Assembly: GCA_012519925.1 (NCBI GenBank)
Contig: JAAYPF010000105.1
Location: 1 to 44,919 of the forward strand
DNA: 44,919 bases
DNA from: Clostridiaceae bacterium
GTDB lineage: Bacteria; Bacillota; Clostridia; Acetivibrionales; Acetivibrionaceae
Reading direction: 5' to 3'
This document shows, piece by piece, positions 1 through 6,703 of this stretch. The translations under genes were made by a program, and so were the position numbers. The notes below the pieces were generated by a model. The model made no database searches. It was not told the origin of the DNA and saw only the letters and a program-made list of their open reading frames with translations. Numbering within the stretch: the stretch's first letter is position 1; each line of letters begins with the position of its first letter.

Positions 1-107
1 ACATAGGGGTTATATAACCATCCTGTATGGTATAAATATCACATGCAGGAAGAGTACCCCGTTATATATAACTTTAGGAAATCTTACGAAATAGAGTTTC
101 CATATAG

Positions 108-377
108 CTGGTAACACAAAGTGAAAATTTCATATTATTACCAGTTGACACTGCCAGGTTAGTTGCTAGCACAAAATTTATTGGTGAACCAAAAGAATAT
201 ATCTTGTACCTATATAAAGCTAAGAATTTTTCGAATAATTCGTATGCTGTTGTCAGTTATTTTAAAGGAGTTTTTGAAATTGATAAAGATAACAATTTCA
301 AGAATGTTATAGACAAATATGTGATAAAATATGATGATATAAAACAAAAAGTAGAAGTACAAAATAATAAGAATTGA
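108..377 (+). pseudogene. C-terminal gene remnant without a start
   Basis: An open frame follows the in-frame stop at 105-107 and ends at TGA 375-377. It encodes about 89 residues of ordinary protein-like composition, including the stretch YILYLYKAKNFSNNSYAVVS. It has no ATG and no Shine-Dalgarno sequence. Frames +1 and +2 upstream also hold short protein-like stretches broken by stops at 92 and 112. This fits a decayed or frameshifted gene whose 5' part lies before the window. A short real gene starting at TTG 204 is possible but has no ribosome site. I do not recognise the family. Confidence 0.35.
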
Positions 378-395
378 TGATATTCTCATGATGAG

Positions 396-431
396 GCTGT
401 TGCATTAAGAAATTAGTGTAACAGCTTTTTT
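396..431 (+). terminator. Intrinsic terminator after the remnant
   Basis: GCTGTTGCA (396-404) pairs with TGTAACAGC (417-425) with one G-U, followed directly by a run of T. It would end transcription of the gene or remnant that stops at 377. Confidence 0.7.
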
Positions 432-659
432 GCATTTAAAAGCAAATTCTGGAATTTGAAAAGTACGGAATTTAGTGTAAAATATATTTATGCTATAAAC
501 AATTAATAAGTGATACAATGATTAATACTTGCTGCATAAAATAAATAAATCAAGTGATTGTTACGAAATGAAAAACAAGCAAAAAAAGAATGATACATAT
601 AAAAGTGCAAGATTGTAAAAATAAAATTGCAAAATGTATATAAAATAATAAAAAAACTA

Positions 660-689
660 TTGAAATCAAACAAGTCTTTATGCTATAAT
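660..689 (+). promoter_or_regulatory. Sigma-A promoter for glnA
   Basis: The -35 box is TTGAAA (660-665) and the -10 box is TATAAT (684-689), 18 bases apart. An extended-10 TG sits at 681-682. The start of transcription would be near 696, giving a long 5' leader. Confidence 0.6.
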
Positions 690-698
690 TTAAACATC

Positions 699-733
699 AA
701 ATCAAATTGCCTTTTGAAAGATCAATTTGATTT
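699..733 (+). promoter_or_regulatory. First hairpin of the glnA leader
   Basis: AAATCAAATTG (699-709) and CAATTTGATTT (723-733) form an 11-bp perfect stem with a 13-base loop. It sits at the very 5' end of the predicted transcript. Confidence 0.45.
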
Positions 734-751
734 CTGAAAGATTTACCGAAA

Positions 752-827
752 ATGCCATGTGTGCATAGACGAGAAATACCAGGACGTACTCGATGAGGAG
801 TTAGAAGCTTACGTGTACGTCTTTTTT
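752..827 (+). promoter_or_regulatory. glnA leader attenuator
   Basis: GACGTAC (783-789) pairs with GTACGTC (815-821), followed by six T (822-827): an intrinsic terminator about 210 bases before glnA. Two small hairpins lie just upstream or overlap its 5' arm: ATGC/GCAT (752-766), and ACTC/GAGT with hexaloop GATGAG (788-801). A terminator in the leader of a gene followed by an ANTAR antiterminator suggests control by antitermination. The loops do not match the published A..G.. pattern well, so the ANTAR link is inference. Confidence 0.5.
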
Positions 828-1040
828 GTTACTTTCTTGCCACATAGGATAAAGAAAATGCAATTACAAAAGTTTTAAATTGCAAAATGGGAGATAAGAT
901 AAGTGGACTGCTAATTAAAGCTTTGTACCTATACTAACCAGTCTGTTTTAAAGTGTTAAAATGAGGTGTAATAAAGCGGTGATTTGTAAGTTATTTCTAT
1001 TTAAAGTTGTATTTTCGATAGTATGAAAGGAGAGTATATA

Positions 1041-2375
1041 ATGCCAAAGTATAATAAGGAAGATATTTTAAGGATTGTAAAGGAGCAGGATGTTAAATTT
1101 ATTCGTCTACAGTTTACTGATATTTTTGGAATGCTAAAGAATGTTGCAATTACAGCAGAACAGCTTGAAAAGGCTCTTGACAATAAGTGCATGTTTGATG
1201 GTTCTTCGATAGAGGGTTTCGTAAGAATAGAAGAATCGGATATGTATCTACGACCAGGTCCGGACACTTTTGTGATTATTCCTTGGAGGCCTCAAGCTGG
1301 TAAAGTTGCCAGGTTGATATGTGATGTATATAATCCCGATGGAACTCCTTTTGAAGGTGATCCTAGGTATGTACTCAAGAGAGCATTGAAAAAAGCTAAT
1401 GACATGGGATATGACATATTCAATGTGGGTCCCGAGTGCGAATTCTTTTTATTCCTCACTGACAGTGAAGGGAAGCCGACTACAGTGACTCATGATAATG
1501 CAGGTTACTTCGATTTGGGACCGGTAGATTTAGGTGAAAATGCAAGAAGAGACATGTGTCTAGTTCTTGAAGATATGGGATTTGAAATAGAGACCTCCCA
1601 CCATGAAGTTGCACCAGGACAACATGAGATTGATTTTAAATACGGAGACGCACTCTCTACAGCAGATAGTATAATGACTTTTAAGATGGTGGTTAAAACT
1701 ATTGCTCAGAGAAATGGACTGCATGCAACTTTTATGCCTAAGCCGATATTTGGAATAAACGGTTCGGGTATGCACACAAATACATCATTGTTTAAGGGCG
1801 GCAAAAATGCTTTTTATGATGCGAACAATCCTTTAGGGCTAAGTCAGGAAGCTTATTGGTTTATTGGCGGATTACTCAAAAATATGAAATCTATAGCTGC
1901 ATTAACTAATCCTACTGTCAATTCATATAAGCGTTTGGTGCCTGGTTATGAAGCACCTGTATACCTTGCATGGTCTGCAAGGAACCGTAGTCCCTTGATT
2001 AGGATTCCTGCAGCTAGGGGTGAAGCCACTAGGGTAGAATTAAGATGTCCAGATCCGACATGTAATCCATATTTAGCGATTGCAGCAGTATTATCTGCAG
2101 GACTTGACGGTATAGAAAATAAAATTGAGCCGCCAGCACCAACTGATAAGAACATATTTGAGATGACTGAAGAACAAAGGCTTAAAGAAGGAATAGAAGC
2201 CCTTCCTGGAAGTTTAAAGGAAGCGGTTGACGAAATGAAGGAAAGTGAGCTTGTGAGACAAGTTCTAGGTGAACACGTCTTTAATAAGTATATAGAAGCT
2301 AAGGATGAAGAGTGGAATCAATATAGAACTAAAATCACTAAGTGGGAATTAGACCAGTATTTAACCAAATACTAG
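1041..2375 (+). CDS. glnA: Glutamine synthetase type I
   Basis: Glutamine synthetase makes glutamine from glutamate, ammonia and ATP in the cytoplasm and is the entry point of ammonia assimilation. The 444-residue product has the GS-I beta-grasp N-terminus ([21 protein letters not shown]). It also has the catalytic barrel motifs GPECEFFLF, the NGSGMHTN loop and the ATP/glutamate segment NRSPLIRIP. The length matches the short, non-adenylylated GS-I-alpha form of Firmicutes. I chose ATG 1041, not 1023, because AAAGGAG lies at an ideal distance and the product then starts [11 protein letters not shown] leader terminator upstream, and the ANTAR, amt and PII genes downstream, point to nitrogen control. 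Confidence 0.97.
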   Translation: MPKYNKEDILRIVKEQDVKFIRLQFTDIFGMLKNVAITAEQLEKALDNKCMFDGSSIEGFVRIEESDMYLRPGPDTFVIIPWRPQAGKVARLICDVYNPDGTPFEGDPRYVLKRALKKANDMGYDIFNVGPECEFFLFLTDSEGKPTTVTHDNAGYFDLGPVDLGENARRDMCLVLEDMGFEIETSHHEVAPGQHEIDFKYGDALSTADSIMTFKMVVKTIAQRNGLHATFMPKPIFGINGSGMHTNTSLFKGGKNAFYDANNPLGLSQEAYWFIGGLLKNMKSIAALTNPTVNSYKRLVPGYEAPVYLAWSARNRSPLIRIPAARGEATRVELRCPDPTCNPYLAIAAVLSAGLDGIENKIEPPAPTDKNIFEMTEEQRLKEGIEALPGSLKEAVDEMKESELVRQVLGEHVFNKYIEAKDEEWNQYRTKITKWELDQYLTKY

Positions 2376-2571
2376 AAAAGTCTATAGAAACGAAGCTATA
2401 ATGTTTATAAATAAAATTTACTAAGGTCGCATCATAGATAATAAAAATGATATTTTATGGAAGTGATTAGATTTTAAAGTGTATTGATAATAATATATTT
2501 TAAGATATGTTTATCGTAGCGGAATTTAATGCTTTAATTTAAGTAAACGATACGATATTACTGGCTAAACT

Positions 2572-2590
2572 ACTGCATAGGAGGTGCAGT
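2572..2590 (+). promoter_or_regulatory. Hairpin presenting the Shine-Dalgarno of the ANTAR gene
   Basis: ACTGCA (2572-2577) and TGCAGT (2585-2590) form a 6-bp stem with the loop TAGGAGG, so the ribosome site lies wholly in the loop. The start codon follows at 2592. Confidence 0.45.
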
Positions 2591-2591
2591 T

Positions 2592-3167
2592 ATGGAATCG
2601 GCAAGGATACTGGTGGCTATGAATAATGTGAGCTCGGTAAATAAACTGAGAGCTGTTCTAAATGCAGCTGGATATCAAGTTGTTGAACAAGTGGATAATA
2701 CAAATGATGCGTTAAGGAAACTGATTAACTTAAGACCGGACCTTGCTGTCATAGAATATGACTTATCGCCGCAAAACATTATCGAGGTTGCTAAAATTGC
2801 AATTGAAGATAAATTGTGTGACGTAATTCTTATTGCAAGTAATGAGCAAAAAGGCTCCCTTGAGTACCTAAAGACTGAATATGACCTTGTAGTTGTTGCA
2901 AAACCCTTGCATAAGGAAACATTTCTTAATACTGTTGACCTTGTGATAAAAAACAGAAAAAAAGTATTGGCGTTAGAGAAAAAAATAGAGGATCTTAAGG
3001 AAACTATCGAGGCAAGGAAAGTAGTTGAGCAGGCAAAAGGTCATTTGATGAAACATTTGAATCTTACAGAAGAAGAGGCCTTCAAGATGATTCAAAAACA
3101 GAGTATGAACCGAGGAATCAAAATGAAGGAAATAGCTAAAGCAATTAATTTGACCTATAATTTATAA
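2592..3167 (+). CDS. ANTAR-domain response regulator (NitR/EutV-like)
   Basis: This is a predicted RNA-binding antiterminator. Residues 5-115 fold like a receiver but are degenerate. The usual acidic pair after beta-1 is replaced (ILVAMNN) and the phospho-accepting Asp position is Glu55 (PDLAVIEYDL), while the Lys-Pro pair (AKPL) remains. A coiled coil around residues 118-140 leads into a C-terminal ANTAR domain with the hallmark VVEQAKGHLM and an alanine-rich helical bundle. Such proteins bind dual hairpins in leaders and prevent termination. It sits 216 bases after glnA and 122 bases before amt, the place of the nitrogen regulator NitR in other clostridia. The family call is firm. The target RNAs are inferred. 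Confidence 0.9.
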   Translation: MESARILVAMNNVSSVNKLRAVLNAAGYQVVEQVDNTNDALRKLINLRPDLAVIEYDLSPQNIIEVAKIAIEDKLCDVILIASNEQKGSLEYLKTEYDLVVVAKPLHKETFLNTVDLVIKNRKKVLALEKKIEDLKETIEARKVVEQAKGHLMKHLNLTEEEAFKMIQKQSMNRGIKMKEIAKAINLTYNL

Positions 3168-3233
3168 AGCTTATTGAGGCTCTAAAAGGGACTAAACTAA
3201 TTTAATAATCTGAGGATAGTTATATTAACAATG

Positions 3234-3270
3234 GCGTTATGCACTTAAAAAGGGTGTATAGCGCTTAATT
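3234..3270 (+). promoter_or_regulatory. Hairpin before amt
   Basis: GCGTTATGCAC-type arms at 3234-3244 and 3254-3264 pair over 11 bp with two G-U pairs, then TTAATTTATTT. It is either a weak terminator between the regulator and amt or an attenuator just ahead of the amt ribosome site. Confidence 0.4.
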
Positions 3271-3289
3271 TATTTAAGGAGGTTTTTTT

Positions 3290-4642
3290 ATGAACATTGA
3301 AATGGCAATTAATACTTTGTGGGTGCTTCTTGCAGCGATGCTTGTGTTTTTTATGAATCTTGGTTTCGCAACAGTAGAAGCAGGATTTGCACGGTCAAAA
3401 AACTGCGTAAACATTTTATCTAAGAACTTTATTGTGTTTGCGGTTTCATCTTTAGGATTTCTTTTATTAGGTTGGGGTCTTATGTTTGGAGGAGATAATC
3501 CCATTATAGGTACAAAAGGCTTGTTTATTTTAGGGGATATTGATGAAAGTGTATACACATTAAGTGCCAATGTTCCGTTTTGGGCGAAATTTGTTTTCCA
3601 ATTGGTGTTTTGTGGTACTGCGGCAACAATTGTATCCGGTGCAGTAGCCGAAAGGGTTAAATACATTTCGTTTATTCTTTTTTCCTTTATGCTTACTCTA
3701 TTTATTTACCCTATTGTAGGTCATTGGATTTGGGGAGGAGGCTTCCTTTCTCAATTGGGTTTTATGGATTTCGCCGGCTCAACCGTTGTTCATTCGGTAG
3801 GTGGTTGGGCAGCACTAGCAGGTGTTATAGTTTTAGGACCTAGGTTTGGGAAATATGATAATGAAGGTAAAACACATCCTATCCCGGGGCACAATATATC
3901 CCTTGCAACTATCGGGTTGTTTATCCTTTGGTTAGGTTGGTTTGGCTTTAACCCTGGTTCTACAATGTCTATGGAAAATCCAACAGATGTTGCACACATT
4001 TTTATGACTACAAATACATCTGCTATTGCAGCAGTCCTAACATCTACCTTTGTTTCGTGGGCTTTCCTAGGCAAACCGGATCTTGGTATGACCATAAACG
4101 GATGTCTTGCAGGATTAGTTGCAATTACAGCCGGATGTGCTTATGTAAGTGTTTTGAGTGCTTTGATTATAGGTGCGATCGCAGGTGTTATTGTAGTATT
4201 TGCAGTGGTAATGTTTGACGGACTCAAACTCGATGATCCTGTAGGTGCTACCTCCGTTCACCTTGTTAATGGAATCTTTGGTACTCTGTGTGTGGGGTTC
4301 TTTGCAAAAGAGGGAGTTACTACCCTTTCATCTTCTAACGGATTGTTTCTAGGAGGAGATTTATCCTTGCTAGGATCGCAATTGATTGGTATTGTAGTGG
4401 TTGCTGCCTTTGTTCTTCCTACCTCGCTCTTTGTCTGGATTTTACTTAAAAAGACTCTTGGTATAAGGGTGACCCTTGAAGAGGAAATTACTGGGTTGGA
4501 TATTGGAGAACACGGAAATATCGCATATCCGGAATTTTTATCTCGAAAGCCTGGCTATGCAGCATTTGTGAGCGATAGCTCTAAAAAGAAAATAAAAATT
4601 AAGGAAGGTGTTGTAAATGAAGCATATCAAGGCAGTCATTAA
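3290..4642 (+). CDS. amt: Ammonium channel Amt
   Basis: This is a membrane channel for ammonium/ammonia uptake. The 450-residue protein has the hydrophobic helices expected of the 11-helix Amt fold. Key residues are visible: Asp160 and His168 in FMDFAGSTVVHSVGGW, and the second pore histidine His324 in GATSVHLVNG. It ends in a short cytoplasmic tail of the kind that contacts PII. AAGGAGG lies just before ATG 3290. The PII gene overlaps its 3' end by 26 bases, a very common and functionally linked pair. The 5' hairpin and the ANTAR gene upstream suggest nitrogen-dependent expression. Confidence 0.97.
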   Translation: MNIEMAINTLWVLLAAMLVFFMNLGFATVEAGFARSKNCVNILSKNFIVFAVSSLGFLLLGWGLMFGGDNPIIGTKGLFILGDIDESVYTLSANVPFWAKFVFQLVFCGTAATIVSGAVAERVKYISFILFSFMLTLFIYPIVGHWIWGGGFLSQLGFMDFAGSTVVHSVGGWAALAGVIVLGPRFGKYDNEGKTHPIPGHNISLATIGLFILWLGWFGFNPGSTMSMENPTDVAHIFMTTNTSAIAAVLTSTFVSWAFLGKPDLGMTINGCLAGLVAITAGCAYVSVLSALIIGAIAGVIVVFAVVMFDGLKLDDPVGATSVHLVNGIFGTLCVGFFAKEGVTTLSSSNGLFLGGDLSLLGSQLIGIVVVAAFVLPTSLFVWILLKKTLGIRVTLEEEITGLDIGEHGNIAYPEFLSRKPGYAAFVSDSSKKKIKIKEGVVNEAYQGSH

Positions 4643-4958
4643 ACCAGAGGTATTTGATAAAGTAAAAAGTGATCTGAAAAAAGCTAATTGCAATGGAATC
4701 ATGGTGACAGAAATAGAGGGTAGAGGGCAGCAAGGGGGAATTCAGCAGATATGGAGAGGGGAAAAGTATGAACTAGATCTTTTGCCAAAGATTTCAGTGG
4801 ATGTAGTAGTGAAGGATAGTGATGTAGATAGAATATTGGACCTTATTATTTCTAGTGCAAGAACTGGAGGTGACAAGGGAGAAGGCAAGATATTTGTATA
4901 TGATGTAGAGCGTGTTATAAGAATTCGAACAGGAGAAGAAGGAGAAGCAGCAATATAA
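4617..4958 (+). CDS. glnB: PII nitrogen regulatory protein
   Basis: This is a small trimeric signal protein that senses ATP/ADP and 2-oxoglutarate and gates Amt by inserting its T-loop. The 113-residue product has the N-terminal strand MKHIKAVIKP. Its T-loop runs from residue 37 to 55 with Tyr51 kept (RGEKYELDLLP), while the position-46 Tyr of GlnB is Trp. The B-loop is TGGDKGEGKIF. It starts inside amt, with AAGGAAGG as ribosome site, so the two are probably translationally coupled. By neighbourhood it is the Amt-linked (GlnK-type) PII; glnB is used as the generic symbol. Confidence 0.93.
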   Translation: MKHIKAVIKPEVFDKVKSDLKKANCNGIMVTEIEGRGQQGGIQQIWRGEKYELDLLPKISVDVVVKDSDVDRILDLIISSARTGGDKGEGKIFVYDVERVIRIRTGEEGEAAI

Positions 4959-5040
4959 TAAGGATATTTTAATGATATCGTAAATAGCAAAAACTTAAAT
5001 AATTCTTTCAATATTATAACTAGTACATTTGATTTTGGAC

Positions 5041-5087
5041 AAAAAAAGCCCCGTGACATTCCATTTTAGACGGGTGAATGTTACGGG
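5041..5087 (-). terminator. Terminator-like hairpin read on the minus strand
   Basis: CCCGTGACATTC (5050-5061) pairs with GAATGTTACGGG (5076-5087), one G-U. The flanking A7 (5041-5047) becomes a T-run on the minus strand, so the element would stop leftward transcription. No minus-strand gene is seen to its right. Confidence 0.5.
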
Positions 5088-5241
5088 ATATTAGGGGAGT
5101 AATTTTAAATTGTTCAAGTACTTTATCGAACAAATTCAAAAAATACTTTAGTGTTTAAAAAAAAAAAAATAAAAAAATTAGATTAAAACATAAAAGCCTT
5201 ATAAATCAAGCTTTTAACGCAATACATCTTTGTTTAATAAG

Positions 5242-5282
5242 TGTAGGAATTTACAAACCTCTCATTTGCGTAAATTCCTACA
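5242..5282. repeat. 13-bp perfect inverted repeat
   Basis: TGTAGGAATTTAC (5242-5254) and GTAAATTCCTACA (5270-5282) are separated by 15 bases and followed by TTTATTTTG. It could be a rightward terminator or a structured RNA element. Confidence 0.55.
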
Positions 5283-5467
5283 TTTATTTTGTAACAAGAC
5301 TAAAGCAGAAAAAAGCCAATTAAAGTACAAACCTGCTTTATTGACAAACAAGGCAATTTCTTAACTTGAGTATTAGAAGCTGTAACTTTCTAATAGGCAC
5401 CAAAATTACCCTACCACTATTAGTAAGTTTTTTTATTTAATAAACATGAGTACAATACGGATATAAT

Positions 5468-5496
5468 TTGACATAATCAGTTAAAAACCATAAAAT
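5468..5496 (+). promoter_or_regulatory. Near-consensus sigma-A promoter
   Basis: TTGACA (5468-5473), 17-base spacer, TAAAAT (5491-5496). It points toward the DnaA-box cluster and hpf, about 550 bases upstream of hpf. It may drive hpf with a long leader or a separate RNA. Confidence 0.5.
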
Positions 5497-5656
5497 GTTA
5501 ATCAAAAAAACAAATACCATAATCATAAATGGAAATAAAAGCACTCTCATCCATAAATTAATAAGTATTTCCCAAAAGGTCAAAATTTATACTACAAAAA
5601 CAGTAGAAAAAGTTGGTATACATAAAACATCAATATATGAATTAGAAATAATAGAG

Positions 5657-5774
5657 TTATCCACATGCGAAATAAGCTAAAATGAGTTATTCACAGAATT
5701 GTCCACATTATCCACAGGTTTTATATGCACAAAACACATGTTTTGTGAAATAAATGTGGGAAATGTGTGGAAAA
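5657..5774. promoter_or_regulatory. DnaA-box cluster
   Basis: Within 118 bases there are four exact matches to TTWTNCACA. Three are forward: TTATCCACA (5657-5665), TTATTCACA (5687-5695) and TTATCCACA (5708-5716). One is reversed, TGTGGAAAA (5766-5774). One-mismatch copies lie at 5699-5707, 5723-5731 and 5744-5752. Boxes on the left half face right and those on the right half face left, around a palindrome at 5728-5747. AT-rich DNA follows. Confidence 0.6.
5728..5747. repeat. 20-base palindrome inside the DnaA-box cluster
   Basis: CACAAAACA (5728-5736), CA, TGTTTTGTG (5739-5747): a perfect 9-bp inverted repeat at the centre of the cluster. It looks like an operator for a dimeric protein or a cruciform-prone site. 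Confidence 0.5.
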
Positions 5775-5990
5775 TTTATTGCTTAAATTTTCAATATTGA
5801 TAGATAATTAAGAAGGATTTGTCACAGAGGTGTCGAATTATTAATCTTACTAGTATTTTTACCCTTTTAATTTTTCATATTACATCAACCGGTTCAAGAA
5901 GTATAAAAACTATGGAGGTGTGAATTTAATTGAGTTTGAATTGTTAAATTAGTGTTTATTGGGGTAAGAATATAATGAAGTATTTTTTAG

Positions 5991-6023
5991 ACAAGCATAC
6001 AAATTTACAATGTATATGCTTGT
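5991..6023 (+). promoter_or_regulatory. Leader hairpin just upstream of hpf
   Basis: ACAAGCATA (5991-5999) pairs perfectly with TATGCTTGT (6015-6023), 15-base loop, ending 11 bases before the ribosome site. Structured leaders upstream of raiA/hpf genes are known in Firmicutes. I cannot say whether this belongs to a named RNA family. Confidence 0.4.
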
Positions 6024-6050
6024 TACAGACAGAAAGGAGCTGTGGCTTAT

Positions 6051-6578
6051 ATGAAATTTATAGTTGCCGGAAAGAACATCAATGTGACTGAAGCTTTAAA
6101 GGAGAAGGCAATCAAAAAAGTTGGAAAGCTCGAAAAGTTTTTCGAACCTGATACTGAAGCACATATAACTATGAGTGTACAAAAGAACCGACAAATAGTT
6201 GAAGTGACAATACGTTTTAAAGGTGGACTTCTTAGAGCAGAAGAAGAAAATGAAGATATGTACGCTTCAATTGACAAAGTTGTGGATAGTCTCGAAGGTC
6301 AAATAAGAAGAAATAAGACTAAAATTTCAAAGAGATACCATGAAAGTGGTTTGAAATTTGATAATGTTAGTTTTGAAGACCATGAGGATGAAGAAGAATT
6401 TAAAGTTGTTCGCTCTAAAAAGTTTCCGATAAAGCCTATGACTATTGAGGAAGCAATTTTACAAATGAATATGCTAGGACATGAGTTTTTCATGTTTTCG
6501 AATTCCGATACAATGGAGGCAAATGTAGTTTATCGAAGGAAGGATGGAAATTATGGCTTAATTGAGCCAGATATCTAA
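6051..6578 (+). CDS. hpf: Long-form ribosome hibernation promoting factor
   Basis: The protein dimerises 70S ribosomes into inactive 100S particles in starved cells. The 175-residue product has the N-terminal S30AE domain (about 1-100; KFIVAGKNINVTEALKEK). A linker is followed by the C-terminal dimerisation domain (about 118-173; KPMTIEEAILQMNMLGHEFF, ending YGLIEP), so it is the long form typical of Firmicutes. A GTG at 6042 is in frame, but ATG 6051 gives the family N-terminus and a better distance from AAAGGAG (6034-6039). It is monocistronic, with a strong terminator after it. Confidence 0.93.
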   Translation: MKFIVAGKNINVTEALKEKAIKKVGKLEKFFEPDTEAHITMSVQKNRQIVEVTIRFKGGLLRAEEENEDMYASIDKVVDSLEGQIRRNKTKISKRYHESGLKFDNVSFEDHEDEEEFKVVRSKKFPIKPMTIEEAILQMNMLGHEFFMFSNSDTMEANVVYRRKDGNYGLIEPDI

Positions 6579-6624
6579 TAGATTGATAACAAATATATAT
6601 TTGTAATATGAATGCATTTTGATT

Positions 6625-6668
6625 ATAATAATAAATGCTGGGATCAAGATCCCAGCATTTATTATTAT
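6625..6668. terminator. Strong terminator after hpf
   Basis: An 18-bp perfect stem with the core GCTGGG/CCCAGC and A/T-rich outer arms, so it can act in both directions. It separates hpf from pcrA. Confidence 0.85.
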
Positions 6669-6703
6669 AGAAACTACGAGCAAAGTTAAGAGAGGTTTGT
6701 ACT

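Larger units (their letters stand above)
432..1040. other. Gene-free stretch and glnA leader
   Basis: No gene is seen here. It is very AT-rich up to a promoter at 660-689. The rest is an approximately 345-base transcribed leader of glnA with three candidate hairpins, listed separately. Confidence 0.6.
4959..6050. other. Long gene-free region between glnB and hpf
   Basis: About 1.1 kb with no convincing gene. It contains a hairpin whose T-run lies on the minus strand (5041-5087), a 13-bp inverted repeat (5242-5282), an 8-bp repeat TAAAGCAG/CTGCTTTA near 5301-5340, a + strand promoter (5468-5496), a DnaA-box cluster (5657-5774), a TGTCGAA motif like a Spo0A box (5831-5837) and an hpf leader hairpin (5991-6023). 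Confidence 0.7.

Noticed and set aside
5495-5680. 61-codon frame between glnB and hpf
   Set aside because: Its ATG overlaps the -10 box of a good promoter, it has no ribosome site, its composition is low-complexity, and its end overlaps a DnaA box.
5657-5774. Reading the DnaA-box cluster as the chromosome origin
   Set aside because: No dnaA, dnaN, recF, gyrB or rpmH is near. The boxes alone do not prove an origin, so it is reported only as a cluster.
5912-5946. Leader peptide behind GGAGGTG upstream of hpf
   Set aside because: The only frame after this ribosome-site-like sequence is a five-codon TTG frame ending at once; there is not enough to support it.
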